A stretch of DNA of 64,000 nt, from assembly GCF_004027225.2 (NCBI RefSeq), contig NC_044290.2, positions 4,914,906-4,978,905 of the forward strand, in the 5' to 3' direction. Positions within the stretch are counted from its first letter, which is position 1. Each line of letters opens with the position of its first letter. Origin of the DNA: Strigops habroptila (taxonomy: Eukaryota > Chordata > Aves > Psittaciformes > Psittacidae). A program made the position numbers and the translations under genes. Of the stretch, positions 41,120-51,300 are shown piece after piece. The notes beneath the pieces were generated by a model. That model was not told where the DNA came from and did not search any database. It saw nothing but the letters and a program-made list of their open reading frames with translations.

Positions 41120-41150
41120 TGGTGTTTGCATTTCTGACATGCAAACACCA
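41120..41150. repeat. Perfect 12-bp inverted repeat with 7-base loop
   Basis: TGGTGTTTGCAT at 41120-41131 is matched by its exact reverse complement at 41139-41150 across the loop TTCTGAC. The next flanking bases do not pair, so the structure is short. Confidence 0.95.
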
Positions 41151-41690
41151 TGTGTTTGGTGCTCTTCGTCTTCCTGGTCTTTGCAGTGTTTATCGCGGCC
41201 TTTGGTGGCCGTACTTAAAATGGTTGCAAAGGTGACTTCAAACTATTTCAAAGTCCAGACCTGCAGATATTTAATGACTGCAATCACAAAGTGGAATTTG
41301 GTGATTGGAAACTGTTAGCAATAAATACTGGTTCAAGAAACCATTTGATCTGATACATTTTAGGAGGAGCAGTAAAGCATCCAAAATGCACCCGGGAAGG
41401 TTTGTTAGTAAGTATTTTATCCTTCTTTATTCCTGAGAGATGCCTTATCCAGCCTGGGAATGGGAGTACTGCCATGAAACATGACTGAGTAATCACTAAT
41501 ACCAACAAATAGCTGAAATAGGTGATTTCCTAACAACTGAGCTAGCAAATGATGTTGCTGTGAACCATCCAGCTGAGAGACATTGACAGAAGTGAAAAAA
41601 AGGCTTTAAGAAGTTAATTGTGAGCAGAGGAGGAGGCCAGTGTCAGTGGCGCAGGAAAGACACAAGAAACAAACAAACCCTACAGGAAAA

Positions 41691-41729
41691 TAGAACTTCA
41701 ACATAGAACTTAAACATAGAACTTAAACA
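41691..41729. repeat. Three-copy 13-bp tandem repeat
   Basis: Units TAGAACTTCAACA, TAGAACTTAAACA and TAGAACTTAAACA lie head to tail at 41691, 41704 and 41717. Only one base differs among the three copies. Confidence 0.9.
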
Positions 41730-44700
41730 GAAGACATGCAAATGCAGGCGTTTGCTCAGTGAGGGGCCTATGGATTGTTCCTAATGAACTCTAATGCGAA
41801 GAGGAAATTAAAGAACTCTGTTTTCCACTCTGCCTGTGCTGTGCTGCGTGCTGACGGGAGGAGGACTGGGCCAAAGAGGAACGTTCCTGCTCCCAGCCTG
41901 ACAAATGGGACTTGTCAGGGTTTTATTTTGTCAGAATATTCTTGTTTGTTAAGCAAAGCAAACAACTAATTCAACCAAACTCAAACTTGGAGCAGAAGAT
42001 GAGCCTGGATAATCTTTACTGAGTGGTTTTGGTTTTGCTTTTGCTGAAAGGGGCTTCCAAGGTGGCCCAATCTGAGACCATTTCTTCTTTTGAAATAGAA
42101 ACATCCGGTTTGCTAGGCCATAATACTTTTCAGTTTGAATTGTAAGCTAAGTATAGCATGAATGGTGCTTCTTTGCCGAAGGTTTGGGAGAATTGAAACC
42201 AAATGTTTAAAAACTCTCTGTCCCAAACCCTTGGCTTGCCTGAACTCCAACGCCTGTTGTTCTTTTCAACTCTAAACAAGACTGAAACTCTGACTGTTTA
42301 TCCCCATATGACTCGAAAATTGTTTACAACTTTTAGACATTTTTCAGGAACTCCAAACCTGTTTCTCATGTATATTTATGCTGGCAACTGCTATCTAAAG
42401 GACAGCTTCAGCTCCTCGAAAAGTAGAAGCATATGATGATTTTCTCTTTAGGAAAGCTAGTAAAATATAGAGTGCCAAACCAGGATGGATTCCCTCAGCC
42501 AGTTTGGCGGGCTGGGCAGTGGTTGTGTCCAGGCAGGCTCCTTTGCAGCATCTCCCTCTGGAATGCCAATGCCAAGGGTCCAAAGTGCACCTGGACCACC
42601 AGGCTCTCCCTGTGAGCTCCCCAGATCTGGGGTGTGTTGTGTCTAACAGGGGTTTAGGTGGTTGAAACGTGAGATTCTGACTTTGGATGGGCATTTCTGC
42701 ACTGCCTAGAAAACAAGCCATGGATTCTTTTTGACAGAGCAAGGATCCACACTGGGATCGGGTGCTGTGGCCAGGGTTGGGCTCTGGCTGGAGACCAGTC
42801 AACCCTTCCATTACTAAGCTTTGCTGAGGCAGTGAAAGCCCAGACGGGATCCTGATGGCAAATGTGATGAGGTGTATGTGCATTGCTACACCAGCAGCAT
42901 CTTCCAGACACCTCTTACATGAGTGTCTGCTCCGGATGACACAGCTTGTGCCAGCCAGGGTAACTGCGGACCAGGGAGAGCTCATGTGGCACCTCTTGCT
43001 CACTAAGACATAGAGGGGCAATATCCAGTTTATACAGGCAGAGCTGGCCATGCCCTGAGCCCTGCCAGCAACTCATGTGGGCAGCCATACAAATAGCTTC
43101 TTCATTTAACCTTGAATCTTCTCGTTGTGGAAAATGGAGGAGTTTGGTCTCAGGTCAGTACTGAGTCTGAGTTCCAGGGAACCACAGTGAGGGTTGTTTT
43201 GAATCATGGTGTAGTGATGACATACTTTAAATCATGATGCAATGGTGGGTTGTATCTTTATAATTCCTATGGCAGGTGGCTAGAGATGTGTCTGTAGGGT
43301 TGAATGTGCACTTGAATTGGGGTTTTTGGACTGTGGCTTCACTTTGGACAACAGACCCTGTCCGAGCCTAGTCAGAGCCAAAAAATCACCTCTTTCGGTT
43401 GGAAGAGGTGGTTAAAAACATCAGTAGGTGATGGCTGCTGGCAGTCCAGAAATTCAGCAAATCCTGTGGTGCTGCTGAACTGATGAGGTGCTCAGGGGGC
43501 AAAGCACACACTGTTCTGCACACCCTGAATCTGTGGGTCCTGGGAAGCTACTGAGGCACTGGGAGAGCCCTGGATTGCTGCAGACAGGCAGCGTGCAGGG
43601 AGGCAGGTCATTAGAATCACGTTAGACTCATATGATGCGCTCAGCTGCTTTCCTCTCTGCTCTTAAACTTGTCCTTCTCAGGAGAATTTTTTCACTCCGT
43701 TGCCATCTCTTCTGTGCCCAGGCCTCCAGCAGTGAGCAGTATAGAAAATCTATTGATTCTGTTCCATAAGCCCTGTACAAGGGAAGGTAAGTGCTCCCCA
43801 GCCAATACCTCTCAGTCATTTCCTTTAGATGTTGCTCACATGCCCTAAATCAGAGCTGTTGGTGAAAGAACAAAAGAAATGAGCTGGAGAAACTGTGGCT
43901 GAGCAGGTCTAATCCTTTCTACAACATCACCATTGCCCCAGCGTTAATGGAGGAACTCACAGAGGCCCGATGCTGGTTCATCTGGGAAGAAGGAGCCTCT
44001 GTTACCAGGACTGTTCCAAGTTGCAGGAGAGGAAGTAGCAAAGAGGTTTGGCAAGGGAGATGTACTTGTGGCTGATAAGCTGTGTTTGAAGTTCCTCTGA
44101 GGACCTCTGGTAACACTCACACCAATGAATTTGGCCTCCAGAAGTTACACAGTCATCTTAAGAACCACGAGATTATGATTACCATTATTAGTCCCATTTA
44201 ACCACACTGAAATGCAGGTGCTGAGTCCTTTTTGAAGAGCTCTGCTTGGCTTCCGTCAGCTTTCACCATGAACTGGGCTGTCCATGGGGCATTTCTTGGT
44301 CATCAGATTTGGAAGATCCCAGGCAAAGTGGTGTGCTCGAGGCTCAGCACAGTGTTGGCCTTCACTAGGAACTTCACACCTGCATAGACGATGCTTCCAA
44401 AGCTGCGTTCACACAGTCCTGAGCCTGAGGGCAGCGTTGGACCTGAGTTAATGAGAGGTTTCCCTATGGAGCAATGAGCTGTGCTGCCTCCACGCAGCAG
44501 TGTGGACAGGCATAAGATGGAGGAGGTATCATTCCAAAGCCATGGCTGGCCAATGTCTTAGGTAATAAATGCAATGAATTGAGGAATGCAGCCTCGTTAT
44601 TGCCTGGTGGAGGAGAATTCATTCTGCACATTGGCTTCTCCAGAGTTTTCCACCCAGGTGTCGCTGACTTCTCGCCACCACATTGATATTCCTGTATTTC

Positions 44701-46417
44701 AGCAAAATTCCCTGCTCCTAATCTGGATAGTCCTCGCTGGGTGGAGTGCAAAACCCACACTGTTAACTCCGGATAGTGGTAATTAAAAGAAAATAAAATC
44801 AAAGGTGCTCAGAAAAGAAATGGAAAATTTTTCTCTGGAAGCCAAAAGATTATATTAAACTTCAGCGGTTTAATAAAATAGATGAAGTTTGGGAGTATAT
44901 TTTCCCTGGGACTTAATCTGTTTATACATCTAAAAAAGTAAATAGAATATCACTTTACTTGACCACACAGAAAACCCGATACAGGGGGGGCTGCTCCGCT
45001 GTGTATATTTCTTGGTGAATTGCTTCCACCTCAGGTTTCACGCAGTGGGTCCATTCCTGTCCTACCAGGTCAAGGGAAAGCAGGAATTCATCAAACACCG
45101 TGGCAAAATGCTGTGGACGTGGCAGGGCTGAGGGGTGGCTGGTGGGGGGAGCTATGAAGACCTGACTTTTCAAGGCTTTTTGCAACTAAAGGAAGGAATG
45201 TGACAGTATTCCTTGCTGGAGAAACATGAAGTGAAGATAAGAGGTCATAGAAACAACACCAACGATGCCACTGGGGAGTTCACAGCAGGCAGAGTCCCCC
45301 CTTCCATGGAATGCCTTACGTTTAGGAACCTAAAATCGGACACAAGTGGGTAATTCTGTGTTTTCCTCTTTCTTCATAAATCTGCCCCCTCTTTTCAGGT
45401 TGCTGTCGCCAGCAAAAAGAGAGCACAGCCTCTCAGTACCCGTAAACTTTATTAAATGTGTGCTTTTTCATTCTTCAATTAAATTAAAATCAGTCTGTTT
45501 CATATGGAAATAGCACCAAAGGGAGAAGGATGACAGTATCTCCAAGCAAAAGGGAGGGAGGAGAGAAAACCCAGAAACCATACTATGGGAACAAGAATTT
45601 TTTTTAATGGTTAAGGAAATGGGCAATTTTAGGTTTTTTCCTTAATTTTGGAGACCTAACCTTGTGTATTCCAGTGTGTCTGTGGGAGAACCGAGGAGGC
45701 TAAGGAGCAGTGTTAGTCAGAATCACCTAGCGCAGGGGAGGCATTGCCAAATCACTGCTGGAAACGTAACTTCTTAGTGCTGCACCCCAAAGACCACCCT
45801 GAATGCCACGCAGAGGAGACTCAGACACTGCTCTCCATGGCACATTGGTGTTTATATTCTTTTTAACTGTAAATTATTGGGTGGCAGCATTTCCTTAGGA
45901 GCTGATTCAATTCTCCACAGCATGAAATCAGCGCCAACTACAACGTGGACGCAACGGCCCTTGCCCTTCCAGAAGTGGCAGTGATGCGAATCCCAGCAGT
46001 GGAGGGGCCAGGTTTTGTCCTGCCAAAACTGCTCTGGTAAAGAAAAACCCATTTCTCTGAAATGTTCCAGGTGTGGGCAGTAGAAACACAGTGCAAAGAG
46101 CCTTCCTGCAGTTCAGGTTTGGCTGGAAGCTGCCACTGCAATGGGCTAAAGGGATGTCTCATGTTCAGCCACCTTTCTGAATTGGGCTCTACAAGCCTGT
46201 GCCAAAGCATGTCACTATCAGTGGAGAGAAACTTAGGTTTTTGAAGACTTTGGAGGAAATACTGTGCTCAGCACCCCTGCTCCAAAGCTCCAGGTGGTTT
46301 CTGTGCACCAGGGCTGTGATGGCCTGTTGAGGGGCTGCGCTGGATGCTCTGCAAACCCAGAGACCTGCTGCTGGCTGACCAGGGGTGGAGGAGAGGTGTC
46401 TGTCTGCTCAAAGAGCA

Positions 46418-46634
46418 TTGAACCAGACAGTTTGGGCTGGAAGGGACTTTAAAGCTCATCCAGTTCCAACCCCCTGCCACGGGCAGGGACACCTTCCGCT
46501 AGAGCAGGTTGCTCCAAGCCCCTGTGTCCAACCTGGCCTTGAACACTGCCAGGGATGGGGCAGCCACAGCTTCTCTGGGCACCCTGTGCCAGCACCTCAC
46601 CACCTTCATCATAAAGCAGTTCTTCCTTATGATG
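46418..46634 (-). mobile_element. CR1 LINE, 3' fragment
   Basis: The plus strand reads TTTGGGCTGGAAGGGACTTT and on through GGTTGCTCCAAGCCCCTGTG and TCCAACCTGGCCTTGAACAC. It reaches GTTCTTCCTTATGATG and then ends. The AGCAGGTTGCTCCAAG stretch places it in the same CR1 subfamily as the copy at 8895-9440. The terminal octamers are decayed. About 217 bp. Confidence 0.92.
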
Positions 46635-47555
46635 AATTTGGCACTTGACAGGGTGCTTTAGACAGTGCTTTTTTCCCTCTTAAAACACGTTCTGAAATCT
46701 AAATGTTGCATGGTGTATAAGCCTAAGCTTCATCAGTGCCTAATGGCATATTTGATTATTGAAACCAGAAGAATTTTAATACACCTAATTAGTTTCTCAT
46801 CATTAATGTATTGATTTTTCTGCTTAATAAAAAAGTAATCAAACCTTATAGGTAACTTCTTTATTTATAGCTCCTTTTGCTTTCCTCTCCTAATAATACC
46901 CACACTCAATACTGTCGGCCTAGGAGGAGTGCGGTTTTCAATAGTTTACTTCCAATTCTTCTTAGGTTAAAATAATCTAAACTTCATGGCTGGATTTTCA
47001 AATAAGCCTAAAGAGTTTAGAGGCTTAACTGTCATTAGAGTTCAAAGCAATTTGATTGCATGACCTCTGTTAAAAGCCATTGTTCATACATGGAGGGATT
47101 TTCAAAGGTACTTATGGCCCAGCTAAAAAAAAATCAATTACAGTCTCAGATCCCAAAATAGTTTTACTGGGTGTGCAGCAAGGGATTCAGACCCTCAGGA
47201 AGTAGTGCAAGTAAAATACTCAAGCATTTTAGGAAAAGTATGATCATGTAGCTGAGTTCAGTGTGCTGGGGAGAGTTTTAGAGGCACATATGATAGGCTT
47301 GTGTACACACCAAGGCTGTACTTAATGACAGTGATTTGGTGGCAGTTGTGGCAACTCATTTGTATGAAGGTGGTTGGTATTGCTCCAGCTAGTTTAATAT
47401 GGGAAGAACAATCTGTAGCACTATAAAGCTGCTTTATACTAGTCTAAATGTGACTGTGTGAGAGACAATAGCAATATAATCAGATTGATTTTTTAAATCA
47501 TATGCTTAAGCAATGTTTTATAGAGTCATAGAATGATTTATAATATTTATACTTG
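46635..47555. other. AT-rich gene-free sequence before the solo LTR
   Basis: The stretch 46660-46880 is strongly AT-rich with several TAAT/ATTA cores. GATTTTCAAA occurs at both about 46994 and 47097, a motif I associate with old amniote repeats. Just before the LTR, TAGAGTCATAGAATGATTT at 47521 resembles a decayed CR1 terminus, but no CR1 body accompanies it. Confidence 0.5.
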
Positions 47556-48111
47556 TGTACTTGGTTTGGGCTGGGGTAGAATTAATTGTTTTCATAGTAG
47601 CTGTTACGAGGCGGTGTTTGGATTTGTGGTAGGAACAGTGTTGGTAATATAGGGGTGTTTTCATTACTGCTGAGCAGTGCTTACAGAGTAAAGTCATCTT
47701 CTGCTCCTCACCAACCAGTGAGTAGTCTGGGGGTGCACAAGGAGTTGGGAGGGGACACAGCAGGGACAACTGGCCCAAGGGATATTCCAGGCCATATTAC
47801 ATCATCCACAGCATATAAAGCTGTAAAACTGGGGGAAGAAGGAAAAGGGGACGTTGGGAGTGGTGGCGTTTGTCTTCCCAAGTCACCATTACACATGATG
47901 GAGCCCAGCTTTCTTGGAGATGGCTGACCATGGGAAGTGGTGAATGAATTCCTTATTTTGCTGGTGTGTGCAGCTTTTGCTTTACCTATTAAACTGTATT
48001 TTTCTCAACCCACAAGTTTTCTCATCCTCTTCCCATTCTCTCCCCCACCGGCGTGGCAGTGAATGAGTGGCTGCGTGGGGTTTAGTTACTGGCTGGGGTT
48101 GAACCGCGGCA
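47556..48111 (+). mobile_element. Solo LTR of an ERVL-like avian endogenous retrovirus
   Basis: The 556-bp element begins TG and ends CA. It resembles a widespread bird LTR in its start (TTGGTTTGGGCTGGGGTAGA), in its TATA box TATAAA at 47814-47819, in the following stretch GGCGTTTGTCTTCCCAAGT, in an ATTAAA polyadenylation signal at 47988-47993, and in its end (GGCTGGGGTTGAACC). Flanking pentamers ACTTG (47551-47555) and GCTTG (48112-48116) look like a 5-bp target-site duplication with one change. No primer-binding site, internal coding region or second LTR follows, so this is a recombination-derived solo LTR. It lies downstream of the HS3ST3-type gene in antisense orientation. Assignment to an ERVL-like family is from memory of bird LTRs. 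Confidence 0.85.
47814..47819 (+). promoter_or_regulatory. TATA box inside the solo LTR
   Basis: TATAAA sits about 260 bp into the LTR, in a context (AGCATATAAAGCTG) typical of the U3/R junction in this LTR type. The ATTAAA at 47988 lies 174 bp downstream, consistent with an R region between them. Whether the promoter is active cannot be read from the sequence. Confidence 0.55.
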
Positions 48112-49149
48112 GCTTGTCACAGGCATCTACACATCAGCCCAACCTTAAGTCTCCTTGAAATACCAAAGAAACAGCATGCTTAAATGTTCTTTTCAGCTCA
48201 CACCTCAGATTTTGTGCCTCAGTAATGCTGGCACTGCTTGGTCATGCTGGTGAGTGAGTGATGCCTTGTTCTTGCTGCCAGCTTGGCTTTTGCACATGGA
48301 TGGCAGAGCAGTGTGGGAGGGATGGTGGCCATCTCCCACTCCTGCCCCAACAAGCCTTGCTGTTGTTAGAAAAGTTTTCCCAATAATCAGCACCCATACT
48401 TTTGGCTACACCTTAAGGCCATTCCCCCTTGGTCTGGCCAGCATGGGAGAGAGTAGATTGCTCCCCTCATCTCCAGTGGCACTTTAGGAAGATGATTACT
48501 ATGAGCCCAACACTCTTCCAACTTCTCTGAATTGGGAGCTCTGAGCTCCAGCATTGAGCTGCAGAGATGCTGTGAGGGACTATGACCCATGAAGCCAAAG
48601 CTGCTTGACCATCTCTGATTTTCTCATGTCATCTCTTGTGTGAACATTGAGGGACTGAAGGGGTGCAGGTAAGAGAGAAGGCTGTTGGGGGTCTATGTGA
48701 TCCCTCGTCTGCTTTTCTACTGTTAGGTGTCTGCAGAAGGCTGTTTAGCCCATCACTGCTGCTCCAGCAGCTGGGGCATGGAAACCTGAGCTCAGGCTAA
48801 CCTTTGGAATGAATGACAACAGTGGGAGAAGGTGCTGGGACCTCACAACGCTAATGAAGTTATTTTAATTACCTTTGGAAATGGTCCTTGCATGCAAACC
48901 CATGTGGGTTTGTGTCTTCAGGGACAGTATCCTGGGGAATGGAGGGAGTGTGTAGGGATGGGTAGGAAGGAGGAGAGTGGGTACACGCAGGAGGGGATGT
49001 GCCTCCACACCAGCAGTGGAACTTGGTGCCATGAAGTTCAGCAGGACCCAGGCTGTCTTCCTAACTGTCAAACAGGACAGCCCAAAGTGAAGATGGCTCC
49101 TCTTGGGTTAAATTGTAATTTCAGACACAATTCTCTTTGGACCCCTGAA
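48112..49149. other. Gene-free sequence between the LTR and the putative 3' UTR
   Basis: I see no exon, repeat family or RNA gene. It might belong to the 3' UTR if the real polyadenylation site is farther downstream than the one proposed. Confidence 0.45.
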
Positions 49150-50652
49150 AAATCTGTGCTCTGCTGTGAATTTATTCAGCTCTTGGCTGGTGTGCAGTGA
49201 GCTTGGTCCTCAGGCTCCTTCCTAACCAGATGATCAAGTGATCCCCCACTTTGTTTTATCCCATCAAGAGATTTTTAATGTTAGACTCAGGAGAGGGAGC
49301 ATCATCTTGTGTTTATACAGCACCAAGTGATAAGTAGGTGCTCCCATAGTCCAGAAAATGCTGAAGTTAAGGAAGCAGCAGCTAAATGGGTCCACATTAA
49401 TACAAGATTGTGCTTGCCTAATAGAGTTCTGCTGCTGAGACATTTCTACCAGCCAAAAAAGGTGATAAAGGTGGTTTCATTTGCCTGACCATTTTTAAAG
49501 CCCTGCACAACCAATGCTCTTGTCCCTGCTTCCCCCTCGGTTCTCCTTTAGGAAGGGTCAAGAAAAATTCCATCATCTTCCCCTCATTCTCTCCCCTTCC
49601 TGGATGTGATTTTTGTTCATTTTTTCCCAAACAACCCTTTTTCCAATGTTTTTCTTTTACGACTTCCCCAAATTAAAACATTCTTCATTATGGCTTAAAT
49701 AGCATCCGCCACACACTGTGAGCTTGTTTCCTGCACACGAGTTGAGAGGTGGTGGGTCCCCCATCACCTTCAAGACAGGGGTACCACGAGCATCAGCTCA
49801 GTGCGGACCTTCCTTGCCCATCACCCAGATCCCTTCAGATGGGCCCCCTGTGCTCTGCCATCAGTGTAAAAAGGGGTGCATGTTGCTGGCAATGGGGAAC
49901 ACTGGTTTAGAGCCAGTGCCTATGAATGAGGCTTTTGACTACCTGGCAATTTTCATCACAGAGTCAAAAGAATCATTTGTTTTCTTTCACTTTTGGCTAC
50001 CAAAATTGTTTTGTCTCAAAACAAAACAAAGGATTATTGGTTTTGGCTTCTGTAAGGTGAAAAATAAGTTTGGTTGATGAAAGGAGCTTGATTTAAGGGG
50101 GGCAAAAGTCAAACAAAAAATTGGGATAAATGAAAAAGAAATTCACCAAAGGTTTCATGCAATAAAGAAAACCCCCTAAGGTAAGGTTTCAAAAGCCAAA
50201 TTAGGTATTAAGCCTCCTTTGTTTCACTGTCAAAAGTGATGAGGTCTGGTCTCGAATGGCATTTGCAAGCCAAAATGTGGCTGACGTTCCAGTAAGGCTC
50301 TGAGCTCCCCAAGCCCCCCGTCACTTCCTGAGGACATCTGAAAGCTTTACACCTGCTTTTTGCCTTGCAGGAACAGGGCTGAACCTGGGGCCCACTGAAG
50401 GGAGCAGCCAAGCTGCAGGAGACATCAACGGGACCAGGCTGCTGTTCACAGCCTCTTTTTGTGGATGGACACATCACCTCATGGCTGAGAGAAGAAAGAA
50501 AACAAAGCAATGCCAAAAGAAAAAATAGAACAAATCATGTTTCAGCACAACTAGTTGTTTTTTTTTTTGTATTTTTCCCCCCTCTCTACTGATATGTAAA
50601 AAAAATATATATTATATTATATTTTCCTTTTCTTAAATTATTTGTTTCAGCC
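49150..50652 (-). other. Probable 3' UTR of the HS3ST3-type gene
   Basis: The sequence downstream of the TGA is non-coding on the minus strand. It begins with an AT-rich stretch (50596-50625) and an A11 run on the transcript strand (50568-50558). The far end is a guess, placed just past the first AATAAA on the minus strand. No other exon or repeat family is recognisable in this span. The boundary rests only on the hexamer and could be wrong by kilobases, because 3' UTRs in this family can be long. Confidence 0.35.
49171..49176 (-). terminator. Candidate polyadenylation signal AATAAA for the HS3ST3-type transcript
   Basis: Going downstream from the stop codon on the minus strand, this is the first AATAAA I find, about 1.48 kb after the TGA. 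An ATTAAA variant lies slightly earlier at 49274-49279. A hexamer alone is weak evidence, since such matches occur often by chance in AT-rich DNA. Confidence 0.22.
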
Positions 50653-51271
50653 TCAGTCCCAGCCAAAGTCCTGCCCCGTCATCTGGTAGAACTTCATGTT
50701 GAAGGGCCGGTAGAAGTCCCGCAGTCTCTGCACCACCTCCTGGTCTATGTCCGGGTGGGTCCTGCCTTTCGTCTTGCCCAGGCAGTGGGGTTTGCTGCTG
50801 CCTTCTGCCTTCTTCAGGCACGGGAAGCCCTTGGTTTTGTTGAAGTAGAAGTGTTTGTCGGTGATGATCCTCTTGAGGCCCAGAAAGTCCTGGACCCGGC
50901 CCAGCTCCCCCGCGGGGTCGCTGATGAGCCTCTCCCCGCTCACAAAGAGGATCTGCCCAATGGGGAAGTAGAGGAGCCAGTTCTCCAGGTGCTTGGCGTA
51001 TATGCCAATCTGGATGGCGCTCCACGAGGTGTCGATCAGGCCCGTAGTCCTGTTTTTGAAGGTCAGGCTCTCAAAGGTGGGGATGTCGGGCTTCTTGGAG
51101 AGCGTCTGGGTGTAGTCCGAGATGGCTCTGGTCACAGGGTCCCGCACCACCACGATGAGCTTCGTGCCCTTGGACATGGAGGAGATGCGCGCCGGGGCCT
51201 CCTTGGTGACAAAGTAGCTGGGGGTCTTTTCCATGGTGATCTGCCCCTCCAGGGTCCTGGGCATGAGGTCC
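50653..51271 (-). CDS. HS3ST3A1/HS3ST3B1: Terminal coding exon of heparan sulfate glucosamine 3-O-sulfotransferase 3 (3A1/3B1 type), partial gene
   Basis: The product is a type II Golgi membrane enzyme that transfers sulfate from PAPS to the 3-OH of glucosamine in heparan sulfate. Seen here: 203 codons counted from the Met at 51264, preceded by the last base of a split Arg codon plus Asp-Leu, ending in GWD and TGA. Counting from that Met, the PAPS 3'-phosphate-binding stretch [15 protein letters not shown] is at 35-49. Two Cys at 149 and 161 match the family disulfide, and the loop KTKGRTHP at 164-171 matches the 3'-PAP-binding region. N-glycosylation sequons occur at NRT 71 and NKT 142. The frame is intact and reads as a functional gene. 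The cytoplasmic tail, membrane anchor, stem and 5'-phosphosulfate loop would be in an upstream exon beyond 64000. From family knowledge, the [19 protein letters not shown] and TGQDFGWD segments fit 3A1/3B1 better than HS3ST1, 2, 4 or 5. HS3ST6 is the nearest alternative. 3A1 and 3B1 are almost identical in this domain, so I cannot choose between them. Confidence 0.95.
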
Positions 51272-51300
51272 CTGAGAGAGGGGGAGAGAAGGACACGTTA
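51272..51300 (-). promoter_or_regulatory. 3' splice acceptor of the HS3ST3-type terminal exon
   Basis: Read on the minus strand, a pyrimidine-rich tract (CTTCTCTCCCCCTCTCTCAG) ends in CAG at 51274-51272, and the exon then starts with G at 51271. The preceding exon should end in AG so that the split codon AG|G gives Arg, followed by Asp-Leu-Met-Pro. This agrees with the Arg-Asp-Leu-Met-Pro context expected in the family. The intron therefore interrupts a codon after its second base. The matching donor is not in the window. Confidence 0.85.

Larger units (their letters stand above)
35807..46417. other. Gene-free sequence with several palindromes
   Basis: No exon is recognised. The region includes the 20-bp palindrome at 38155, the 12-bp hairpin at 41120, the 13-bp triple repeat at 41691, and TTAGGCACCTAA- and TTTAGGAACCTAAA-type palindromes at 37653 and 45321. 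The 218-codon minus-strand frame at 42395-43051 has no domain I recognise. Confidence 0.55.

Noticed and set aside
42395..43051. 218-codon minus-strand frame
   Set aside because: No recognisable domain, no splice context and no compositional sign of coding. It is within what stop-poor sequence can produce.
47521..47539. Possible CR1 terminus next to the LTR
   Set aside because: Only 19 bases resemble the CR1 end and no CR1 body follows on either side of the LTR, so it is not called as an element.
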